Origin: Anaeromyxobacter diazotrophicus
GTDB taxonomy: Bacteria; Myxococcota; Myxococcia; Myxococcales; Anaeromyxobacteraceae
Assembly (NCBI RefSeq): GCF_013340205.1
Contig: NZ_BJTG01000005.1
Location: 310,001 to 374,000 of the forward strand
Direction of reading: 5' to 3'
Length of the DNA: 64,000 bases
How positions within the stretch are numbered: position 1 is the stretch's first letter; each line of letters starts with the position of its first letter. Of the stretch, positions 1-6,762 are shown piece after piece. The notes under the pieces were generated by a model. It was not told where the DNA came from and made no database searches. It saw only the letters and a program-made list of their open reading frames with translations. Position numbers and translations under genes: made by a program.

Positions 1-57
1 GGCTGCCCCCCCTTGCGGGGCATCGTCCCGCGGGGGCCGGCTCGGCGCCTTGACCTA

Positions 58-74
58 CGTCACGCTGGGTGACG
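58..74 (-). terminator. possible hairpin terminator after the acyl-CoA dehydrogenase gene
   Basis: CGTCAC (58-63) and GTGACG (69-74) form a perfect 6-bp stem with a 5-nt loop, starting 5 nt beyond the stop codon of the minus-strand acyl-CoA dehydrogenase gene. There is no U-run, so an intrinsic terminator is only a guess based on position. Confidence 0.3.
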
Positions 75-78
75 ACCG

Positions 79-1875
79 TCAGAGCTGGTCGTCCTCGATG
101 GCCAGCGCCCCCTCGGCCCCCTCCACCACGGTGAGCGCCAGCCCGGGCGCGCGCGCCAGGACGTGATCGGCGTAGAAGCGCGCGGTGGCGAGCTTGGCGC
201 GGTAGAAGCCCGCCTCGCCCGCGCCCTCGCCCAGGCGCTGGTGCGCGACCAGCGCGGCGCGGGCCATCTGCCACCCGCCGGCGACGGTTCCGAGCAGGTC
301 GAGGAAGGGGACCGCGCCCACCGACGGCCGCCGGACGTCGGGGCCGTAGGTCCCTACCACGAACTCGGTCGCGCGCTCGAGCGCCGCGAGCCCCTCGTGC
401 AGCCGCGCCCCGATGGCGGCGAGGAGGGCGCTGTCCCGGCGCCCGAGCTGCCCCTCCACCTCGCGCACCTCGCGGATGAGCGCGGCCGCCGCCGCCCCGC
501 GGTCGCGCGCGATCTTGCGCCCGATGAGGTCGGCGGCCTGGATGCCGGTGGTCCCCTCGTAGATGGGCGTGATGCGCGCGTCGCGCAGGTGCTGCGCCGC
601 GCCGGTCTCCTCGACGTAGCCCATGCCGCCGTGGATCTGCACGCCGAGCGAGGCGTTCTCGACCGCCATCTCGGTGGCCCAGCCCTTCACCACCGGGATC
701 ATGAGGTCGACGAACGCCTGGCGCTCCTGCCGGCGCGCGGCGTCGGGGTGCCGGCGCGCGGTGTCGGTCGCCGCCGCCACCGCGCAGGCGAGCGCGCGCA
801 TGGCCTCGGTGCGCGACTTCATGAGCATGAGCATCCGGCGCACGTCGGGGTGGCGGACGATGGCGACCCGCTCGCGGCTGCGCGCGCCGAGCTCGGTGCC
901 CTGGAGCCGCTCGCGGGCGTAGTCGAGCGCGCGCTGGTAGGCGCGCTCGGAGATCCCGATGCCCTCCAGCCCGACCGCGAAGCGGGCGGCGTTCATCATG
1001 ATGAACATGTACTCGAGCCCGCGGTGCTCCTCGCCCACGAGCCAGCCCACCGCGCCGCCCTGGTCCCCGAACGCCAGCACCGCGGTCGGGCTGCCGTGGA
1101 TGCCGAGCTTGTGCTCGATCGAAACGCAGCGGACGTCGTTGCGCGCGCCGAGGCCGCCGCCCTCCTTCGGCAGGAACTTCGGCACGACGAAGAGCGAGAT
1201 GCCCTTCACGCCCTCGGGCGCGTCCGGGGTGCGCGCCAGCACCAGGTGGACGATGTTCTCGGCCAGGTCGTGCTCGCCGTAGGTGATGAAGATCTTCTGG
1301 CCCTCGAGCTTGTAGGTCCCGTCGCCCTGGGGGACGGCGCGGGTGCGCACGCTCGCGAGGTCCGAGCCGGCCTGCGGCTCGGTGAGCACCATGGTGCCGG
1401 TCCACTCCCCGCTCACCAGCTTCGGCAGGTAGGTGCGCCGGAGCGCCTCCGAGCCGCGGAGCTCGATGGCCTCGATGGCGCCGCGGGTGAGCATCGGGCA
1501 GAGCGCGAAGGCGACGTTGGCGCCGTTCCACATCTCGTCGACGAGCGCCGAGACGAGCCGCGGCAGCCCCTGGCCGCCGTGCTCCGGATCGCACGAGAGC
1601 GCGTTCCACCCGGCCTCGACGAACTGCCGGTACGCGTCGCGCCAGCCGGGGGCGGTGGTCACCTCGCCGTCGCGCCAGCGCGCGCCCTCGCGGTCGCCGA
1701 CGCGGTTGAGCGGCGACAGCACGCCCGAGGCGAACTTGCCCGCCTCGGTGAGGATGGCCTCGGTCACCTCCCGGGTGGCGTCCTCGCAGCCGGGCAGGCG
1801 GGCGACCTCCTCGAGCGGGGTGAGCTCGCGCAGCACGAAGTGCATGTCGCGGAGGGGAGCGGTGTACTCCTTCAT
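79..1875 (-). CDS. acyl-CoA dehydrogenase, long form with extra C-terminal domain
   Basis: FAD-dependent enzyme introducing the alpha,beta double bond into an acyl-CoA (first step of beta-oxidation), cytoplasmic. The 598-residue length matches the roughly 600-residue subfamily that has an N-terminal helical extension (opening KEYTAPLRDMHFVL) and an additional C-terminal acyl-CoA-dehydrogenase-like domain. Visible family motifs are VLTEPQAGSDL (FAD/substrate site), IHGGMGYVEE, and IYEGTTGIQ, whose Glu is the usual catalytic base. The ATG at 1875 is preceded by GGAGG at suitable spacing. It lies 58 nt downstream of the 3-hydroxybutyryl-CoA dehydrogenase gene on the same strand, so the two are probably co-transcribed as a fatty-acid oxidation pair. 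Chain-length preference cannot be read from the sequence. Confidence 0.95.
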   Translation of the reverse strand: MKEYTAPLRDMHFVLRELTPLEEVARLPGCEDATREVTEAILTEAGKFASGVLSPLNRVGDREGARWRDGEVTTAPGWRDAYRQFVEAGWNALSCDPEHGGQGLPRLVSALVDEMWNGANVAFALCPMLTRGAIEAIELRGSEALRRTYLPKLVSGEWTGTMVLTEPQAGSDLASVRTRAVPQGDGTYKLEGQKIFITYGEHDLAENIVHLVLARTPDAPEGVKGISLFVVPKFLPKEGGGLGARNDVRCVSIEHKLGIHGSPTAVLAFGDQGGAVGWLVGEEHRGLEYMFIMMNAARFAVGLEGIGISERAYQRALDYARERLQGTELGARSRERVAIVRHPDVRRMLMLMKSRTEAMRALACAVAAATDTARRHPDAARRQERQAFVDLMIPVVKGWATEMAVENASLGVQIHGGMGYVEETGAAQHLRDARITPIYEGTTGIQAADLIGRKIARDRGAAAAALIREVREVEGQLGRRDSALLAAIGARLHEGLAALERATEFVVGTYGPDVRRPSVGAVPFLDLLGTVAGGWQMARAALVAHQRLGEGAGEAGFYRAKLATARFYADHVLARAPGLALTVVEGAEGALAIEDDQL

Positions 1876-1933
1876 GTGAGCCTCCAGGGCCGCGCGGCGG
1901 CGGCGGTGAGACCTCGGTCGAGGCGCCGGCGCT

Positions 1934-2785
1934 TCACTCGTACGCGAAGAAGCCGCGCTTCGTCTTCCGGCCCAGCCGGCCGGCGGCCACGAGCTCCTTG
2001 AGCAGCGGGGCCGGGCGGTACTTCGGGTCGTTGAAGCCCTCGTAGAAGACTTGCATCACGGCCAGCAGCGTGTCGAGGCCCACCAGGTCGGCCAGCGCCA
2101 GGGGGCCGATGGGGTGGTTGCACCCGAGCTTCATGCCGGTGTCGATGTCCTCGGCGGAGGCCATCCCCTCCTGCAGCGCGAAGATGGCCTCGTTGATCAT
2201 CGGGCACAGGATGCGGTTCACCGCGAACCCCGGGCCGTTCTTCACGGTGATGGGGGTCTTGCCGATGTCCTGCGCGAAGGCGAGCGCCCGGGCGTGCGTC
2301 TCGTCGGAGGTCTGCAGGCCGCGGATCACCTCGACGAGCGCCATCATCGGCACGGGGTTGAAGAAGTGGAGCCCCACGAAGCGCTCCGGCCTCCGCCCCA
2401 CCGCCGCGAGCTGCGTGATGGAGAGGGAGGAGGTGTTGGTGGCGACGATCGCGTCCGGCGAGACGAGCTCGTCGAGCTGGCGCAGGATGCGGAGCTTCAC
2501 CTCGAGGTTCTCGGTGGCGGCCTCGATCACCAGCCCGGCGCCGCCGAGCGCCCCGTAGTCGGTCGTGCCCGCGACGCGCGCCACGGTCGCCTCCTTCGCG
2601 GCCGGGGTGAGCGCCCCCTTCTTGATGAGGCGGTCGAGGCTGCCGCGCAGGGTCGCGAGGCCGCGCTGCACGGCGGCCTCCGAGACGTCGACCATGGTCA
2701 CCTGGAGCCCGGCGGCGGCGCACACCTGCGCGATGCCGTTGCCCATGGTCCCGGCGCCCACCACCCCGATGCTCTTCGCGTCCAT
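1934..2785 (-). CDS. hbd: 3-hydroxybutyryl-CoA dehydrogenase
   Basis: NAD(P)-dependent oxidation/reduction of 3-hydroxyacyl-CoA to 3-ketoacyl-CoA. The 283 residues match the usual length of about 282. The N-terminus carries the Rossmann motif GVVGAGTMGNGIAQ. Further family motifs are VIEAATENLEVK, ATNTSSLSIT, the catalytic His region GLHFFNPVPMMALVE, GKTPITVKNGPGFAVNR, and the C-terminal GRLGRKTKRGFFAYE. The ATG at 2785 was chosen because family homology begins immediately after it; the same frame stays open upstream to 3787, but that stretch is low-complexity and antisense to the AraC-type gene. It heads a probable two-gene operon with the acyl-CoA dehydrogenase gene and is divergent from the regulator gene at 2970. 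Confidence 0.95.
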   Translation of the reverse strand: MDAKSIGVVGAGTMGNGIAQVCAAAGLQVTMVDVSEAAVQRGLATLRGSLDRLIKKGALTPAAKEATVARVAGTTDYGALGGAGLVIEAATENLEVKLRILRQLDELVSPDAIVATNTSSLSITQLAAVGRRPERFVGLHFFNPVPMMALVEVIRGLQTSDETHARALAFAQDIGKTPITVKNGPGFAVNRILCPMINEAIFALQEGMASAEDIDTGMKLGCNHPIGPLALADLVGLDTLLAVMQVFYEGFNDPKYRPAPLLKELVAAGRLGRKTKRGFFAYE

Positions 2786-2920
2786 GTCCTTGCCCGTCCT
2801 CTCCGCGCGGCGCCTCGGCCCGCCCCGCGGGCGCGGCGGGCGGTCCGCGCCGCTCCCGGACTGTAGGCGCCTGGAGCCGCGGCGGGCGATGCCCGATCCG
2901 CCCGCGCCGGCTGGCGCTTT

Positions 2921-2950
2921 TTGCCACCCCGCGAACGGCCGCGCTACACT
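2921..2950 (+). promoter_or_regulatory. candidate sigma-70-type promoter of the AraC-family gene
   Basis: TTGCCA at 2921-2926 and TACACT at 2945-2950 are separated by 18 bp, a plausible -35/-10 pair. It lies 20 nt before the ATG at 2970, giving a short leader. It sits in the 184-bp gap between divergent genes. I saw no equally good promoter for the minus-strand pair. Confidence 0.45.
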
Positions 2951-2969
2951 CCGGGCGAGCCCCGCCGCC

Positions 2970-3980
2970 ATGGAGAAGGACACCGTCTCGATGCACTTCG
3001 TCGACGCCGCGGTCGCCCGGCTGGGCCCCGAGGCGCGGGCGCGGGTGCTGGCGGCGGCGGGGGTCCCCCCGGAGCTCCTCGGGGTGGCCCACGCGCGGGT
3101 CCCGGCCGCGGTCTTCTCCGCCCTCTGGCTGGCGGTGGCGCGGGAGCTCGACGACGAGTTCTTCGGGCTCGACCGGCGCAGGCTGAAGCGCGGGAGCTTC
3201 GCCTTCCTCTGCCTCGCGGCGCTGCACGGCCCCGAGCTGGGCGCGGCGCTGCGGCGGCTCCTCCGGGGGTTCTCGCTCCTCCTGGACGACGTCGAGGCGG
3301 AGCTGGTCGTGGACGGGCCGCGGGCGAGCGTCCGGGTGACGAGCCGGATCGCCGACGCGGAGGCGCGCCGCTTCGCCGACGAGACTCTGCTCGTGGCGGT
3401 GCACGGGACGATGTGCTGGCTGGCCGGCCGGCGCATCCCGCTCGCGCTGGCGGAGTTCGCGCACCCGCGGCCGTCCTGGGCGGCGGAGTACGCGGTGATG
3501 TACTCGCGGCACCTGCGCTTCGACGCGCCGCGGACCGCCGTGCACTTCGACGCGGCGCACCTCGCGGCCCCGGTGGTCCAGGACGCCGCCGCCCTGAAGA
3601 AGTTCCTGCGCACCGCGCCGCAGTCGATCTTCCTCAAGTACAAGAACGAGGAGAGCTTCACGGTGCGCGTGCGACGGCGCCTGCGCGGCAGCATCGCCAC
3701 CGCGGAGTGGCCGCTGCTGGCGGACGTCGCCCGGGAGCTCCACGTCGCGCCCACCACCCTGCGCCGTCGGCTCGAGGGGGAGGGCACGAGCTACCAGGGC
3801 GTGAAGGACGAGCTGCGCCGGGACGCCGCCATCCACCACCTGTGCGCGAGCCGCCTCAGCATCGCCGAGATCGCGAGCCGGCTCGGGTTCCAGGAGACGA
3901 GCGCCTTCCACCGCGCCTTCAAGCGGTGGAGCGGCGTCCGGCCGGGCGAGTACCGCCGCCAGGCGCTCGACGCGAGGTGA
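2970..3980 (+). CDS. AraC-family transcriptional regulator with N-terminal arabinose-binding-type domain
   Basis: A 336-residue DNA-binding regulator. About 200 N-terminal residues resemble the ligand-binding domain of the OruR/ArgR-like AraC group. The C-terminal ~100 residues contain two helix-turn-helix motifs: LADVARELHVAPTTLRRRL, then IAEIASRLGFQETSAFHRAF followed by KRWSGVRPGEYRR, the hallmark end of AraC domains. The ATG at 2970 follows a promoter-like sequence; an in-frame ATG at 2991 is the alternative. The frame is open upstream to 2565, but that part overlaps the dehydrogenase gene antisense and is not family-like. The gene is divergent from the beta-oxidation pair, which by position are its most likely targets. 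Ligand unknown. Confidence 0.9.
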   Translation: MEKDTVSMHFVDAAVARLGPEARARVLAAAGVPPELLGVAHARVPAAVFSALWLAVARELDDEFFGLDRRRLKRGSFAFLCLAALHGPELGAALRRLLRGFSLLLDDVEAELVVDGPRASVRVTSRIADAEARRFADETLLVAVHGTMCWLAGRRIPLALAEFAHPRPSWAAEYAVMYSRHLRFDAPRTAVHFDAAHLAAPVVQDAAALKKFLRTAPQSIFLKYKNEESFTVRVRRRLRGSIATAEWPLLADVARELHVAPTTLRRRLEGEGTSYQGVKDELRRDAAIHHLCASRLSIAEIASRLGFQETSAFHRAFKRWSGVRPGEYRRQALDAR

Positions 3981-4158
3981 GGCCTGCCCCGAGGGCGCGA
4001 CCCGGTGGACCTACCCCCGCGCGAGCCCCCTCGAAGCGCCGAGGCGCGCGCCGGAGAGGCCTGCGACCGCGGAGCAGATGGACAGGGCCTGCGCCCGGCG
4101 CTCTCCTCGGGAGGGGCGAGCCGCGCACCGCGCTCTGGCCGCCCCGGGGGGAGCCGCC

Positions 4159-4641
4159 ATGGACGAAGAGAACCTCTCCCGCGCTCGCGCCGTGCTCGCC
4201 TGCCGCCGCCTGGCGCTGGTGGGCGCCTCGCGCGACCCGCGGAGCTTCAGCCGGGCAGTGCAGCGGGAGCTCACGGCGCGCTGCTACGACGTCGTCCCGG
4301 TGAACCCGGCCGCGGGCGAGATCGGCGGCGCGCCCGCGGTCGCCCGCGTCCAGGACGCCGCGCCGGCGCCGGAGGCGGCGCTGATCATGACCCCGCCGAG
4401 CCTCGCCGCCGCCGCGGCGCGCGACTGCCTGGCGGCCGGCGTCCGGCGCGTGTGGTTCCACCGCGGCGCCGGTCGCGGCTGCGCCAGCGAGGAGGCGGTG
4501 GCGCTCTGCCGGGCGCAAGGGGTGGAGCCGGTGGTCGACCTGTGTCCGTTCATGGTGCTCGACCGCGCGGGCTTCGTGCACCGCCTCCACGCGGTCCTGC
4601 GCCGCCGCGCCCGCCCCCGCCGCGCCGCGGCGCCGGCCTGA
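4159..4641 (+). CDS. CoA-binding domain protein
   Basis: A 160-residue single-domain Rossmann-fold protein of the CoA-binding (YccU-like, CoA_binding_2) family. The N-terminal nucleotide-binding segment LALVGASRDPRSFSRAVQRE is typical, followed by YDVVPVNPAAGEIGG and the strand/turn ALIMTPPSLAAAAARDCLAAGV, and VDLCPFMVLD near the end as in relatives. The ATG at 4159 has a GGGGGGAG Shine-Dalgarno stretch just upstream; an in-frame ATG at 4078 is possible but precedes non-conserved sequence. The biochemical role of this family is not established. A strong hairpin follows the stop codon, so it is probably transcribed separately from the helicase gene. Confidence 0.85.
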   Translation: MDEENLSRARAVLACRRLALVGASRDPRSFSRAVQRELTARCYDVVPVNPAAGEIGGAPAVARVQDAAPAPEAALIMTPPSLAAAAARDCLAAGVRRVWFHRGAGRGCASEEAVALCRAQGVEPVVDLCPFMVLDRAGFVHRLHAVLRRRARPRRAAAPA

Positions 4642-4643
4642 CG

Positions 4644-4676
4644 CGCCGGCGAGAGCGCGATCCGCGCTCGCCGGCG
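4644..4676 (+). terminator. hairpin between the CoA-binding protein and helicase genes
   Basis: CGCCGGCGAG (4644-4653) pairs perfectly with CTCGCCGGCG (4667-4676). An inner CGCG/CGCG stem and a 3-nt loop extend it with a 2-nt bulge. It starts 3 nt after the TGA. No T-tract follows, so terminator function is inferred from position and stem strength. Confidence 0.45.
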
Positions 4677-4702
4677 GGCCGCCGCCCGGCTACAAGGCTC
4701 CC

Positions 4703-6373
4703 GTGACCTTCGCCGACCTGGACGCCCACGCCGCCCTCCGCGCCGCCCTCGCCGCCCACGGCTACGCCGAGCCGACCCCCGTGCAGGCGGCGGTGCTCGG
4801 CCCGGAGCTGGCCGGGCGCGACCTGCTCGTGTCCTCGCGCACCGGCTCCGGGAAGACGGTCGCCTTCGGGCTCGTCCTGGCGCAGACGCTCCTCGGGGAG
4901 GCGCCGTCGTTCCCGCCCGCCCGCCCGCGCGCGCCGCTCGGGCTCGTCATCGCCCCCACCCGCGAGCTGGCGGTGCAGGTGCAGCGCGAGCTCTCCTGGC
5001 TCTTCGCCGAGTCCGGCGGCCGGGTCGGCGCGTGCGTCGGGGGGATGGACCCCCGGCGCGAGGCGCGGGCGCTGACCCAGGGGCTCCACCTGGTGGTGGG
5101 CACGCCGGGCCGGCTCCGCGATCACCTCGACCGCAAGAACCTCGACCTCGGCGGCGCGGGGGCGCTGGTGCTCGACGAGGCGGACGAGATGCTCGACATG
5201 GGCTTCCGCGAGGAGCTGGAGGCCATCCTGGGCGCCGCGCCCGAGGGGCGCCGCACCATCCTCTTCTCGGCCACCCTGCCGAAGCCCATCCTGGAGCTGG
5301 CGCGTCGCTACACCCGCGAGCCGGTGCGGGTGGCCGCCACGCCGCCGGGCGAGGCGCACGCCGACATCGGCTACCGCGCGCACCTCGTGGCGCCGCGCGA
5401 GCGCGAGCTGGCGCTCGTGAACGTGCTGCGACGGCTCGACCCGGCGAGCGCGCTCGTCTTCCGGGCGCTGCGCGAGACGGTGCACCACACCGCCGCCAGC
5501 CTGGGCGAGCGCGGCTTCGAGGCGGTGGCGCTCTCCGGCGAGCTCACCCAGGTGGAGCGGACGAAGGCGCTGAAGGCGCTCCGCGACGGGCGGGCGCGGG
5601 TGCTGGTGGCGACCGACGTGGCCGCGCGCGGCCTCGACCTGCCGAACGTCGACCTCGTCCTGCACGCCGACCTGCCGCGCGACGCGGCGTCCCTGCAGCA
5701 CCGCAGCGGCCGCACCGGCCGGGCCGGGCGGAAGGGCCAGGCGGTGCTGCTGGCCGCGCCGGCGGAGCGCTTCCGGCTCGACCGGATGCTGCGCGAGGCG
5801 GGGGTGGCGGCCGAGTGGGCGCCGGTGCCCACCGCCGAGGAGATCCGCGCGCGCGACGAGGAGCGGCTGGCGGCCTCGGTGGCCGCGCAGGCGGGCGAGG
5901 CGACCGAGGAGGAGCTGGCGGTGGCGCGGCGGCTCCTCGAGGAGCGGGCGCCGCTCCTGGTGGCGGCGGCGCTCGTCCGCCGCGAGCGGGCGCGGCTGCC
6001 CGAGCCGGAGGACCTGCCGGACACGGCGCGGGTGGGGCGCGAGGCGCCGGTGAAGGCGGCCGAGCGCGCGCCGCGGCGGGAGCGGCCCGCCGCCCGGGAG
6101 GGCGGGGTGTGGTTCCGCGTCACCGTCGGGCGCGAGAAGAACGCCGACCCGCGCTGGCTCCTCCCGCTCATCTGCCGCCGCGGCGGGGTGACCCGCGACG
6201 AGGTGGGGAAGATCGTGGTGCTGCCGCGGGAGACGCGCTTCGAGGTGGCGAAGGACCGCGCCGACGAGTTCGCGCGCGCCGCCCGGCGGCCGGACCCGCG
6301 CATGCCGGCCGTGCGCTTCGACCGCGCCGACCCGCCGGCCGAGGCGCGCCGGGCGCCGGCGCGTCGGAGCTGA
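4703..6373 (+). CDS. DEAD-box ATP-dependent RNA helicase with DbpA-type RNA-binding domain
   Basis: A 556-residue ATP-dependent RNA helicase. In order: Q-motif region GYAEPTPVQ, Walker A SSRTGSGKT, PTRELAVQV, TPGRL, VLDEADEML, FSATLP, the second RecA domain with ARGLDLPNVDLV and HRSGRTGRAGRKGQ, a charged linker, then a C-terminal ~75-residue domain (from about residue 470, WFRVTVGREKNADPRWLL...) resembling the DbpA/CsdA RNA-binding domain. This suggests a role in ribosome assembly or structured-RNA remodelling. The start is GTG at 4703. TACAAG at 4691-4696 would place transcription initiation at or next to the start codon. It is the last ordinary gene before the NRPS region. Confidence 0.93.
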   Translation: MTFADLDAHAALRAALAAHGYAEPTPVQAAVLGPELAGRDLLVSSRTGSGKTVAFGLVLAQTLLGEAPSFPPARPRAPLGLVIAPTRELAVQVQRELSWLFAESGGRVGACVGGMDPRREARALTQGLHLVVGTPGRLRDHLDRKNLDLGGAGALVLDEADEMLDMGFREELEAILGAAPEGRRTILFSATLPKPILELARRYTREPVRVAATPPGEAHADIGYRAHLVAPRERELALVNVLRRLDPASALVFRALRETVHHTAASLGERGFEAVALSGELTQVERTKALKALRDGRARVLVATDVAARGLDLPNVDLVLHADLPRDAASLQHRSGRTGRAGRKGQAVLLAAPAERFRLDRMLREAGVAAEWAPVPTAEEIRARDEERLAASVAAQAGEATEEELAVARRLLEERAPLLVAAALVRRERARLPEPEDLPDTARVGREAPVKAAERAPRRERPAAREGGVWFRVTVGREKNADPRWLLPLICRRGGVTRDEVGKIVVLPRETRFEVAKDRADEFARAARRPDPRMPAVRFDRADPPAEARRAPARRS

Positions 6374-6393
6374 CGGCACCGCGCCTTCACGAA

Positions 6394-6412
6394 GTGTGAC
6401 CCATGTCAACAC
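6394..6412. promoter_or_regulatory. imperfect inverted repeat, possible operator
   Basis: GTGTGAC-CCAT-GTCAACAC is an inverted repeat with one extra base in the right arm (TGAC/GTCA core, GTGT/ACAC outer). It begins 21 nt after the helicase stop and abuts the palindrome at 6410-6424, so the two may form a composite regulator-binding site. No known regulator consensus was recognised. Confidence 0.3.
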
Positions 6413-6424
6413 GCACGGTGCGTG
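6410..6424. promoter_or_regulatory. 15-bp palindrome, possible operator
   Basis: CACGCAC-G-GTGCGTG is a perfect 7+1+7 palindrome. Its size and symmetry fit a dimeric helix-turn-helix regulator site. It lies about 340 bp before the first NRPS start codon. Which protein binds, if any, cannot be told. Confidence 0.35.
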
Positions 6425-6681
6425 AGCGGTACACCTACGGTGGCAACACATCAGGACCGAGGGGCCGGTGCCCTCCGGAACGCGGGATGGGGTCCTGACA
6501 GTCGGTCGCATGCCTGGCGCCGGGGCGCGGACCGGGAAGTGAGCGGATTCTCGGCGCCAAAACGCCGGATTACGCCGACCCGGGCGCGGTCCGGTCGGAG
6601 CCAAGCGCGAAGGGCACATGCGGACGGGCGAACTCGAACACGGGTGATCGCGCCGACACACTCCTTTGGCCTCTACCCCCC

Positions 6682-6701
6682 CCTCACCAGCTGTGGTGAG
6701 G
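6682..6701 (+). promoter_or_regulatory. hairpin about 60 nt upstream of the first NRPS start
   Basis: CCTCACCA (6682-6689) and TGGTGAGG (6694-6701) are perfect 8-bp arms around GCTG. It could be a regulator site on DNA or a 5'-UTR RNA hairpin controlling entry to the long operon. Position and symmetry are the only evidence. Confidence 0.35.
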
Positions 6702-6762
6702 TGTGCGCATTCAGGCGACATCGACTGGCAGTGGCGGTCGAGATCGCGACGGGGCGGGGGCC

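Larger units (their letters stand above)
6374..6762 (+). promoter_or_regulatory. non-coding leader/promoter region of the NRPS operon
   Basis: This 389-bp gap lies between the helicase stop and the first NRPS start. It is visibly less GC-biased than its surroundings and contains no convincing coding frame. It holds several inverted repeats: 6394-6412, 6410-6424, a short CGGCG/CGCCG hairpin at 6552-6567, and an 8-bp-arm hairpin at 6682-6701. As the only sizeable non-coding stretch before about 54 kb of tightly packed plus-strand genes, it must carry the main promoter and regulator sites. I could not identify a convincing -35/-10 pair or a sigma-54 element. Confidence 0.7.

Noticed and set aside
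2565-2969. N-terminal extension of the AraC-type protein
   Set aside because: It would overlap the divergent dehydrogenase gene, has unusual composition and precedes a good promoter-like sequence; the ATG at 2970 fits family length.
2786-3787. Upstream extension of the 3-hydroxybutyryl-CoA dehydrogenase gene
   Set aside because: Residues before the Rossmann motif start at 2785 are Arg/Ser/Ala-rich and antisense to the regulator; normal family length is reached from 2785.
1872-3911. Long minus-strand frame spanning the dehydrogenase and regulator genes
   Set aside because: It is out of frame with the 3-hydroxybutyryl-CoA dehydrogenase gene and antisense to the AraC-type gene; the translation is low-complexity and shows no family motifs.
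4011-4158. Possible short genes in the gap after the AraC-type gene
   Set aside because: Open frames in both directions lack ribosome sites and family features and overlap the CoA-binding protein start; this ~180-bp gap shows nothing I can support.
6703-6762. GTG at 6703 as start of the first NRPS gene
   Set aside because: The added ~20 residues are unlike C-domain N-termini and the ATG at 6763 has a better purine-rich ribosome site.
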